This document shows positions 43,572-50,958 of a DNA stretch of 64,000 nt, piece by piece (the first letter of the stretch is position 1; the number at the start of each line of letters is the position of its first letter). Both the position numbers and the translations under genes were made by a program. The DNA comes from Pseudoalteromonas rhizosphaerae (GTDB lineage Bacteria; Pseudomonadota; Gammaproteobacteria; Enterobacterales; Alteromonadaceae). Location: the NCBI RefSeq assembly GCF_902498845.1, contig NZ_CABVLM010000007.1, positions 221,277 through 285,276 on the forward strand. The letters run 5' to 3'. The notes below the pieces were generated by a model. The model made no database searches. It was not told the DNA's origin and saw only the letters and a program-made list of their open reading frames with translations.

Positions 43572-44316
43572 TAAATCTACCGCTCCGTGGTTAATTAATA
43601 GTACTTAATGATTAGAGCGTTAAGCTTTCATTAAGTTTAACTCTAACCTAACATGAAAATGTATTAAAAACATAGAGTTTTCCGATGAGCACCAAGTACA
43701 TAGCTGCTAATTAGCAAAAATTAAGAATTTTGTATTGGTTATATTTATTGAGCGAAGGTGCTAGGTTCTAGGGAAGTGACTAGGTGCTAGGGTTTGCCCG
43801 CCGTCCGTTATCTTCTCTGTGTAGCGCAGCGCCTCGGTGTTCTCGGTGGTAAAATAGCTTTTAAAACAATCACAGATCGAAAAAGCTGCGAGGTTCTAGG
43901 GAGTAACAGGCACTAGGTTCTAGGAAAGTGACTAGACTCTAGGCTGTATTCGTTACTCGTCGCTCGAAGCCCGATATTCGCAGCTCGTTGCTCGCAACTC
44001 GTTACCTTCTCTGTGTAGCGCAGCGTCTCGGTGGTAAAATTAATTTTAAGTGATTTATTCACCACAGAGATTAAGAGGCCTGCGCTTTAGAGAAAAACAT
44101 AAAGAGTCTAATGTAGGTCGTGCTTTAGCGCGTCAATTTTCAACATTAGACATTGTCGCCATAAATGACGACCTACAAGGAAGCGCTAAGATTAGCGCGC
44201 AGCTCGTTGCTCATTGCCCGAAGTCGGTTTATAGGGTGATATAAGTACGAGGGCTAGATGACAATACAAGTCAAACTAGAGTTAATCTAAACTCTAGTTT
44301 GCTTCAATTAAGCTTA
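43572..44316. repeat. dispersed CTAG-rich repeat patch 4
   Basis: No supported gene. Repeats include CTAGGGAAGTGACTAGGTGCTAGG (near 43770, the reverse of the 25-29 kb copies), CTTCTCTGTGTAGCGCAGCGCCTCGG with GGTGGTAAAAT (twice), TTCACCACAGAGATTAAGAG and GTAGGTCGTGCTTTAGCGCGTCAA. A 64-codon open frame at 44050-44244 lies wholly inside these repeats and is not a gene. Confidence 0.75.
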
Positions 44317-44359
44317 AGGTCTACAATTAATAACATTATAAGTATGTAATTGTAGACCT
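44317..44359. promoter_or_regulatory. 13-bp inverted repeat operator of the AbiE operon
   Basis: Perfect arms AGGTCTACAATTA (44317-44329) and TAATTGTAGACCT (44347-44359), 17 bases apart, ending one base before the abiEi ATG. AbiEi antitoxins repress by binding inverted repeats at their promoters, so this is the likely operator. It leaves no room for a ribosome-binding site, so a leaderless start or translational control by the hairpin is possible. Confidence 0.8.
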
Positions 44360-44360
44360 A

Positions 44361-44885
44361 ATGAATAAAGCAGAAAGATTATTAGCAATACTAGCTAGCT
44401 CTGTTAAAGCAGGTGGCGGTATTCATACCAGTGCAGAATTGGCTTTTATGATGGCTGAAAAACCCACTCCTGCATTCACTAAGTTTCTGACTGACAATGT
44501 TAATAAAGGGCTATTAAGAAGAGTCTGCAATGGTATTTTTGAAAGCACGCTCACACCACCTGACCCCACCACCGCTATTTATAAAATAGTTAAAAAACTA
44601 CGTGGCGACGTTTTAAATTACATTAGCCTAGAAAGCCAGCTCAGTTACACTGGCGATATTTCGCAAATATTAATGGATAGGTTAACGGTAATAACGAAAG
44701 GCCGTAGTGGCACATTTTCAACTCCGTATGGGGTTATTGAGCTGACCCATACAAAAAAACCAATTGATAAATTTGCGAACAACCTATATTTCGATAAAAG
44801 CATCAAGATGTACCGAGCAAATACGCTGCAAGCGATTGCGGATCTAAAAGCCTGCAATCGCAACGTACACATGCTGGAGAACTAA
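44361..44885 (+). CDS. abiEi: AbiEi-type antitoxin
   Basis: A 174-residue type IV antitoxin with an N-terminal winged helix (GGIHTSAELAFMMAEKPTPAFTKFLTDNVNKGLLRRV) and the family's C-terminal domain (DVLNYISLESQLSYTGDIS, FSTPYGVIELTHTKK). It represses its own operon and counteracts the nucleotidyltransferase toxin without needing to bind it. The toxin gene follows directly, with the ATG immediately after the stop. Its operator inverted repeat abuts the start. Confidence 0.85.
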   Translation: MNKAERLLAILASSVKAGGGIHTSAELAFMMAEKPTPAFTKFLTDNVNKGLLRRVCNGIFESTLTPPDPTTAIYKIVKKLRGDVLNYISLESQLSYTGDISQILMDRLTVITKGRSGTFSTPYGVIELTHTKKPIDKFANNLYFDKSIKMYRANTLQAIADLKACNRNVHMLEN

Positions 44886-45776
44886 ATGTTAACAGAATAT
44901 ATACGCCAAATTATAGCTGCAAATCCAGAGTACGCTGGCGTCACGCCTGTGATTGAAAAAGAAATTCTTCATCACGACATTATGGCTGCAATGGTAAAAC
45001 AAGGTGTTATGCCTTCGCTTACTTTTATTGGTGGCACCTCACTTCGTTTGTGCCATAACAGTTCTAGATTATCTGAGGATTTAGATTTTAATGGTGGGCA
45101 TGACTTCAAGCCAAGTAGTTTCAGTGGCTTAGAAGTTGAAATCCAAAAATACATACAAAATAAATATGAGGTGCAGGTATGGGTAAATAAACCAGCTGAA
45201 GATAATCAAGCTAATACTTCATCTTGGAAAATAAGTATCGAAAAAGGAAGTAATCGTCCTGATCTTCCCCGCCAAAAAATGCATATAGATATTTGCGCTA
45301 TCCCGTCATTTGATATCGAAAAAAGGCCATTAATAAATCACTATAATATTGTCGCGCCAACAGAAGGTTTGCTGATCCCTGTACAATCATTAACGGAAAC
45401 GCTTGCAGACAAGTTTATTGCATTAGCCTACCGTGCTAGGCGCATTAAACCGCGCGATGTATGGGATATAGTATGGATAAAACAAAGAGGTGTTGCGGTA
45501 TCTAAGCAACTGATCAATAAAAAGCTTGTGGCCAGGGGTAAAACCAACGAAGACTTTATTGAGGCACTGACTATTCAATTAGACAAGCTACAGCATGACG
45601 ATGAAGTTCGTAAAGACTTCAATATTGAAATGAGCCGTTTCATTCCAAATCAAATCAAAGAAAGAACAATCGATAACCCTGATTATTGGCCATATGTACA
45701 ATCAGAAATTAGTACTATGTCACTCTCAATCCTTAATAATGGTATTAAAAATAATAAGTTTGATATGGGGAGCTAA
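44886..45776 (+). CDS. abiEii: AbiEii-type nucleotidyltransferase toxin
   Basis: A 296-residue toxin of the AbiEii/MenT family, which adds nucleotides to tRNA or other acceptors and causes abortive infection. Active-site pattern FIGGTSLRLCHNSSRLSEDLDF: Gly-Gly-Thr-Ser at about 49-52 and the two metal-binding aspartates D65 and D67. The conserved SLTETLADKFIALAYRARRIKPRDVWDI and C-terminal helices are present, so the protein looks intact and active. It is adjacent to abiEi, co-transcribed, and bracketed by repeat DNA. Confidence 0.9.
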   Translation: MLTEYIRQIIAANPEYAGVTPVIEKEILHHDIMAAMVKQGVMPSLTFIGGTSLRLCHNSSRLSEDLDFNGGHDFKPSSFSGLEVEIQKYIQNKYEVQVWVNKPAEDNQANTSSWKISIEKGSNRPDLPRQKMHIDICAIPSFDIEKRPLINHYNIVAPTEGLLIPVQSLTETLADKFIALAYRARRIKPRDVWDIVWIKQRGVAVSKQLINKKLVARGKTNEDFIEALTIQLDKLQHDDEVRKDFNIEMSRFIPNQIKERTIDNPDYWPYVQSEISTMSLSILNNGIKNNKFDMGS

Positions 45777-45782
45777 CTTTAA

Positions 45783-45823
45783 GGCCTACAAAAAAGCACC
45801 TTAAAGGTAATATTTTGTAGACC
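45783..45823 (+). terminator. inverted repeat at the 3' end of the AbiE operon, resembling the operator
   Basis: GGCCTACAAAA (45783-45793) pairs with TTTTGTAGACC (45813-45823), with a 19-base spacer. The right arm TTGTAGACC equals the operator arm upstream of abiEi. No good T-run, so termination is unsure. Confidence 0.5.
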
Positions 45824-45859
45824 AATATTCACTGTTCATGTGCAAACGATCTTTAAGTA

Positions 45860-46960
45860 ATTTATTCACAAAGAGGCTGTGAGGTTATAGGGAAGTAGCT
45901 AGGTGCTAGGCTGTTTGCACAAGCTCGCTGCTCGTAACTCGAAGCCGTTATCTTCTCATTTACCCTCGTTCACTTCTCATTGTGCAAAAAGTTATTAACT
46001 GACTGATTCACCACAGAGGTTAAGAGACGCTGCGCTTTAGAGAAAGAATATAAAGACCGCGTCAGCAAGCTCAACGCCTACGGTAGTAAAAGGCGCTAGG
46101 TACTAGGATTAGCCCGCAGACCGTTGCTCGAAGCACTTTTTATCTTCTCCGTGCAGCGAAGCGCCTCAGTGCCCTCGGTGGTAAAAGTGGTTTTAAGATA
46201 ATCACGGCTAAAGCCAGTTCCTACGACAGTAAAAGGAGCTAGGTGCTAGGGTGAGCTCGCAGACCGTCGCTCGAAGCCAGCAGCTTTTGCCTTCCCATTT
46301 CCCTCATTCATTCCTCCTTGTGCAAAAAGTTATTAACTGACTGATTCACCACAGAGGTTAAGAGACGCTGCGCTTTAGAGAGTGAATATAAAGACCGCGT
46401 CAGCAAGCTCAACGCCTACGGTAGTAAAAGGCGCTAGGGGCCAGGGTTAATTCGCAGCTCGAAGCACTTTTTATCTTCTCTGTGTAGCGAAGTGCCTCAG
46501 TGGCCCTCGGTGGTAAAAGTGGTTTTAAGATAATCACGGCTAAAGCCAGTTCCTACGACAATAAAAGGAGCTAGGTGCTAGGGTGAGCCCGCAGACCGTA
46601 GCTCGAAGCCAACAGCTTTTGTCCGCTCATTTACCCTCACTCACTTCTTTTTGTGCAAAATGCCTTTAATTGATTTATTCACCACAGAGGTTAAGAGACG
46701 CTGCGCTTTAGAGAAAGAATATAAAGACCGCGTCAGCAAGCTTATCGCCTACGGTAGTAAAAGGAGCTAGGTGCTAGAGTGAGCCCGCAGACCGTTGCTC
46801 GAAGCACTTTTTATCTTCTCCGTGCAGCGAAGCGCCTCAGTGGTAAAATAGGTTTTTAAACAATCACAGATCGAAAAAGCTGCTAGGTTCTAAGGAAGTG
46901 ACTAGGTGCTAGGATCATTGCGTCGCCCGTCGCTCGCATCTCGGCACTGATCTTTTTAAA
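45860..46960. repeat. tandem array of about 335-bp repeats
   Basis: Gap of 1.27 kb without genes. Three tandem units begin with TGTGCAAAA at 45981, 46319 and 46652 (periods 338 and 333), preceded by a partial unit. Each unit contains, in order: TTCACCACAGAGGTTAAGAG, GACGCTGCGCTTTAGAGA, AAGACCGCGTCAGCAAGC, GCCTACGGTAGTAAAAGG, GCTAGGTGCTAGG, the CTTCTCTGTGTAGCGAAG type module and TAATCACGGCTAAAGCCAGTTCC. The same modules are scattered through the island. It ends with CTAGGTTCTAAGGAAGTGACTAGG near 46890. Confidence 0.85.
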
Positions 46961-47045
46961 TCACCTTGCAGATAAGTTAAATACCGCCAAATAAATCATT
47001 ATTAGCTTAATGACCGACTATCGAGTCATTAATGTTGCACTTTAT

Positions 47046-48320
47046 TTACTTTTTTCTTAGCCAAAACAAGCTGCCTTCGGTGGCTATCCAAGCTTGTTTG
47101 CCAAGTGAATTTAGGTATATACCCACTTCTTCTTTACTGCCTGGGCTATAAAAATGAAACTCCTCAGATTTTAGTTTTTCTTGCCCGGTGAGTATTTTTA
47201 TAAAATGTTTATTAAGCTGTTTAAGTTGCTTTTTGTATTGCTTAGCTTTGCTAGAGTCACCATGTTTATGAAACTCACTCAAGGCGCGGCTTGCTGTGGC
47301 ATGGAGCTCTTCGCTGTCGAAGTCGGCTAAAAACGCATCCAGCTTTTGCCACTGGCCTTTAATAATGTAGCAATTCATTAGCCAATGGCGATTAGCTTGA
47401 TTATCCATGGGGTTTAGTTGCCAAAGCGCTTCAAATTCGTCAATAGCGTATTGTATGTTACCTTGTAATGCGTTGATTTGTGCACGATGCGCTCGTAACA
47501 TCATATAAGGGCGTGTTTCGTGGATCAGCCAAAAGTGGCCTTGGTTCTGTGCTATGTATTGCTCTGTAATAACACCTTCAAACAGTTCCAGTAACGCTGC
47601 TATAGGTTCAAATGCGCTTGGAGTAAAATCGCTAAGGATTGCTTCCATTAATTGATCAATCACTTCGTCGTCGAGCACTTTACCAGCAAAGTCATCGTTG
47701 TGGTGTTCACCTGCAAACTCTTCCGCAAATTGTTCGTTAAACGCGGCTTCGTCTTCATCTGTCCAGCTGGGGTCTTCAATAAAACGAACGCTATAAAGCA
47801 CATCGGCTACAAAATAGCTGTAGTTCTTTTTATAGGCTTGCGCTAGGCCTTGGTTGTCAGCAAATTTTTTAACTGCAACTTGTTCAGAGCTAAATGCACT
47901 CAGTACTTCATTTAAACTCGTTAGCAGGTCTTTTTGGTGTTTGTTTAGGCTGCGTTTGTCGATAAATTTAAGTGCTTGTAATGCCCCTTTACAGTAATTA
48001 GGCAGTGGCATATTAGCTTTGAGTGAATCGCGGTAGTCGGTTTTCGATAAGCTGCATTTAGTGGGCATTTTAAGGTCTTCGGTCATCACTTTATGCATGC
48101 TGTTATTGTAATTTTCCATCAGGCTTTCGAGGTACTTTAACTCAGTGTCTGTTGTAAAATTAATGTCACCTAATAGGTCTGACTGCCATTGGCTGGGCAT
48201 TATTATGTCGGGCAGTAAGCCTAACCCTAAAAAATAACCTTGGATAAAATAGTAATCTGGTTTTTTATCGCTTAATACAGTTAATTTAATGACATCACTG
48301 CGTATTTTGGCGGGCGACAT
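47046..48320 (-). CDS. YecA/UPF0149-like protein with TPR-type C-terminus
   Basis: A 424-residue soluble, acidic protein. The N-terminal part IQGYFLGLGLLPDIIMPSQW resembles the first motif of UPF0149, with GALQALKFIDK later. The middle is rich in Asp/Glu (EDPSWTDEDEAAFNEQFAEEFAGE). The C-terminal half has TPR-like helix pairs (MLRAHRAQINALQGNIQYAIDEFEALWQLNPMDNQANRHWLMNCYIIKGQWQKLDAFL). It probably mediates protein contacts; no enzyme motif. It marks the right end of the repeat-rich island. Confidence 0.6.
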   Translation of the reverse strand: MSPAKIRSDVIKLTVLSDKKPDYYFIQGYFLGLGLLPDIIMPSQWQSDLLGDINFTTDTELKYLESLMENYNNSMHKVMTEDLKMPTKCSLSKTDYRDSLKANMPLPNYCKGALQALKFIDKRSLNKHQKDLLTSLNEVLSAFSSEQVAVKKFADNQGLAQAYKKNYSYFVADVLYSVRFIEDPSWTDEDEAAFNEQFAEEFAGEHHNDDFAGKVLDDEVIDQLMEAILSDFTPSAFEPIAALLELFEGVITEQYIAQNQGHFWLIHETRPYMMLRAHRAQINALQGNIQYAIDEFEALWQLNPMDNQANRHWLMNCYIIKGQWQKLDAFLADFDSEELHATASRALSEFHKHGDSSKAKQYKKQLKQLNKHFIKILTGQEKLKSEEFHFYSPGSKEEVGIYLNSLGKQAWIATEGSLFWLRKK

Positions 48321-48430
48321 AGCTTGTCCTGCTCTTTATAAGTTGGCTCTAGTGTACCAATTGATTTATGGGTTACAAGATTATGGCGCGAAATTTTCGA
48401 TAAAAACAACGATAGGAAGTTGATTAAGTT

Positions 48431-48473
48431 AATAACAAAAAACCCAGAGCGGTACGCTGGGTTTTTTGTTATT
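48431..48473 (-). terminator. long intrinsic terminator of the PKD lipoprotein gene
   Basis: A 17-bp perfect stem, AATAACAAAAAACCCAG / CTGGGTTTTTTGTTATT, with a 9-base loop. T-runs occur on both strands, so it may be bidirectional. It lies 23 bases past the stop of the lipoprotein gene. Confidence 0.9.
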
Positions 48474-48495
48474 CGTTGAACTACCAAGTATTTAG

Positions 48496-50925
48496 TTATT
48501 CAGCAGCACATTCAGACCAATCATAGAATAGGCTTGATTTGTTGGCTGTGCGCCATGTTTCATATACGAAAGTGATTTCAGGAATTTCTTTAATGTTAAA
48601 AGAAAAATGAAAACCTTCAGATGCTTCTTCGTTACGAATACACGCAACCACAGGCAATATAGTTTTAAATGCAACTGATTTGCCCTTTGCTATTACTTGC
48701 TCATTTTTTAGGTTTTCGAAACGCGGTGTTAAGCTTGCTAACCCACCATTAATATGGCGCACCTGTAAATTTTCAATGGTGTAATCTGCATCAGTGGCGG
48801 TTAATGACCAGCTAATATAACCCTCTTCAAGATAAGGTTTAGAGCTGGCACTAAAGTCATTCGCAAAGGGTGGAATATTCTCATACGGTAATGGATACCA
48901 TAGGCTTTCATTATCTTCGTTGATGCTACGTAAACGTACACCTGTAGCCTCTGTGAGTGGGTCAACGTCAACGACAAAGTCATACTGCGGCGCATCATCA
49001 ATTAGGTCTGTTGCAGAATAACGGAATGTATATTTACCTGGCTTTGTAAATACTTGCCCACGGGTATTTGGGCAATCTGCTTCACTTGGGTTGCTAGTAA
49101 ACTCACCGCCTGCTGGTGTACTGACAAGCTCTTCATGAGTGAATACTTCATCGCCATCGGCATCAACGGTTACTGGGCGATGTAATAACGACATGCACGG
49201 TAAAATTTGATAGTAGTCTTGGCCAGGATTTAAGCGTCCCCAGCTACGCGCCCATACAACGGAACGGATCTCTGGAGCGGTATTGGTAAATTTAGCTAAA
49301 CCACTGTCTTGTGCATACGCCTTAGCAAATAAGCCACGGTCATCTTCTACAATTAACTGCGCAGTATAAGATCCCGGCACATCGGTGAGCACTTTTGCAC
49401 GACGGTATTCTTGGCTTTGTGGTTCAATTACCGGTTCGATAGTCGCATTACTGCCATCAGGCTTATCTGTTAACTGCCAATGAAAGGTCAGTGGATCATC
49501 ATTAGGGTCGCTACTTGATGCATCAAACACTAATGCATCACCCACCAGCACTGACTTTGATTGTGCATCAACGCCGCCAGTTGCAGGTTGACCGTTAACG
49601 TTACCTATTTTAGCTTGCATGCTGGCATCAACTGAAATTTGGTTTTCGCCGTCAGAGACAACCATACGTACTAAATAACTGCCGGTTATATCAAGCTTTT
49701 GAATCTTTTTACCCATAGGTTTCCAAGAACCAATATCCACTAGCTCTGCAATACTTCCTTGCGGTTTTTCAATAAGCGTAGCTGCAATAATTTGTAACGG
49801 CTCGCCTTCTGGATCATAGCCGGTAAAATTAAATTCAGCTCTTAAGCCTACTTCTTGTTCACCAATACTATTAGATGGGTAATAGCCGGTTGCTAATAAT
49901 TTACCGATCGGTGGGGCATTGCTAGTCGCGTTAGGATCTTTTTTGACGGTAACTGTAACTTCTTTTTCTTCACTTTTTCGGGTGCCATCAAATACAAATA
50001 GTATTAATTTATAACTTGCCACAGCTTGTGGGGTAAAACGCACTACAGCCGTTTTTGTACCTGTAAGCTCTGGTAGTGGTACATTTTCGGGATCCGTTGC
50101 TGAGCGTGACGGCCATAGCCAGCGATATTGTAGTGGCTCCCCTTCAGGGTCAATGCTGGCTGATGCATCTAAGATAGCTTCTTCGCCTAGGATAATAGTT
50201 ATGTCGTCGGCTTTAGCCACTGGTGGCGCATTACCTTCTGAAACGCTTACCACAACTTGTTTTGGTTCACTTGATACGTCGTTATGAGTCACCTCTAACT
50301 GCAATGTGTAATCTCCTGCTAAATCAACAAACAGTGTGCTTTGGCTTTGCTCTGCGTTATTTAAATAACCCGCACTGTCGGTGGGCTTTTCCATAAGCGT
50401 CCATTGGTATAGTAATGAATCGGTGCCACCTGCTGGGTTTACACTTTGGCTACCATCTAAACCTACGCTATTAGTGCCTAAATTAACACTATGGACTGAG
50501 TCAGTAATTGCGACTGGATACGGGCTGGTTGCGCTTAGCGTGATACGCGCGGCTTCGCTATTATTTGCCCCGTCATTAACAATTAAACTCACAACATAAT
50601 TGCCTGGTAAATCTGCAGTAAAGTCTGTTGTTATGGTATTGGTGTTGGTGATATTAGCAGTACTTGTTGCTGGTCGTTCAATGAGCTGCCATTGATAAAT
50701 TAAATCTGCTCCCTCTGCACTTGTACTCGCCTCAGCATTCAGCGTGACTTTTACCGCGCCATCCTTTAGTGAGAATGCTGATTCTACTGGCGATTGCAGC
50801 TCAACAACCGCTGTTGGTTTTTGCTCTGTTGTTTGTGTACTGTCTTTGTTATCACTACCGCTACCACAGGCTACCATAGTAAGCGAAAGCCCGACTATGG
50901 CTATTGCGCCAAATAGTTTTTTCAT
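48496..50925 (-). CDS. surface lipoprotein with tandem PKD-like domains
   Basis: An 809-residue lipoprotein. Signal peptide with lipobox VAC-G (Cys20), then a Ser/Asp-rich linker suited to outer-membrane or surface placement. About five Ig-like PKD-type repeats follow (start near 36, 135, 230, 330, 445), each with the pattern D-A-S-x-S-x-D-P...L-x-Y-x-W and G-x-Y-x-x-x-L-x-V-x-D. The last 250 residues are unique, with six Cys in pairs that may be disulfides (CMSLL/SEADCP, VVACIR/WSECAAE). It lies 33 bases downstream of the STN-type receptor gene in the same direction, so a co-expressed ligand-capturing partner of that receptor is likely. The ligand is not shown. Confidence 0.75.
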   Translation of the reverse strand: MKKLFGAIAIVGLSLTMVACGSGSDNKDSTQTTEQKPTAVVELQSPVESAFSLKDGAVKVTLNAEASTSAEGADLIYQWQLIERPATSTANITNTNTITTDFTADLPGNYVVSLIVNDGANNSEAARITLSATSPYPVAITDSVHSVNLGTNSVGLDGSQSVNPAGGTDSLLYQWTLMEKPTDSAGYLNNAEQSQSTLFVDLAGDYTLQLEVTHNDVSSEPKQVVVSVSEGNAPPVAKADDITIILGEEAILDASASIDPEGEPLQYRWLWPSRSATDPENVPLPELTGTKTAVVRFTPQAVASYKLILFVFDGTRKSEEKEVTVTVKKDPNATSNAPPIGKLLATGYYPSNSIGEQEVGLRAEFNFTGYDPEGEPLQIIAATLIEKPQGSIAELVDIGSWKPMGKKIQKLDITGSYLVRMVVSDGENQISVDASMQAKIGNVNGQPATGGVDAQSKSVLVGDALVFDASSSDPNDDPLTFHWQLTDKPDGSNATIEPVIEPQSQEYRRAKVLTDVPGSYTAQLIVEDDRGLFAKAYAQDSGLAKFTNTAPEIRSVVWARSWGRLNPGQDYYQILPCMSLLHRPVTVDADGDEVFTHEELVSTPAGGEFTSNPSEADCPNTRGQVFTKPGKYTFRYSATDLIDDAPQYDFVVDVDPLTEATGVRLRSINEDNESLWYPLPYENIPPFANDFSASSKPYLEEGYISWSLTATDADYTIENLQVRHINGGLASLTPRFENLKNEQVIAKGKSVAFKTILPVVACIRNEEASEGFHFSFNIKEIPEITFVYETWRTANKSSLFYDWSECAAE

Positions 50926-50958
50926 TCTTTTGTACTCCTTGCTGATAGGTGTTATCAG

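Noticed and set aside
44050..44244. 64-codon open frame on the plus strand
   Set aside because: It lies wholly inside repeat modules (CACCACAGAG, GTAGGTCGTGC) that recur without a shared frame elsewhere.
45981..46960. Tandem 335-bp units as a replication origin or iteron array
   Set aside because: The modules are the same ones scattered through the island, no initiator gene is adjacent, and the unit length is too large for iterons.
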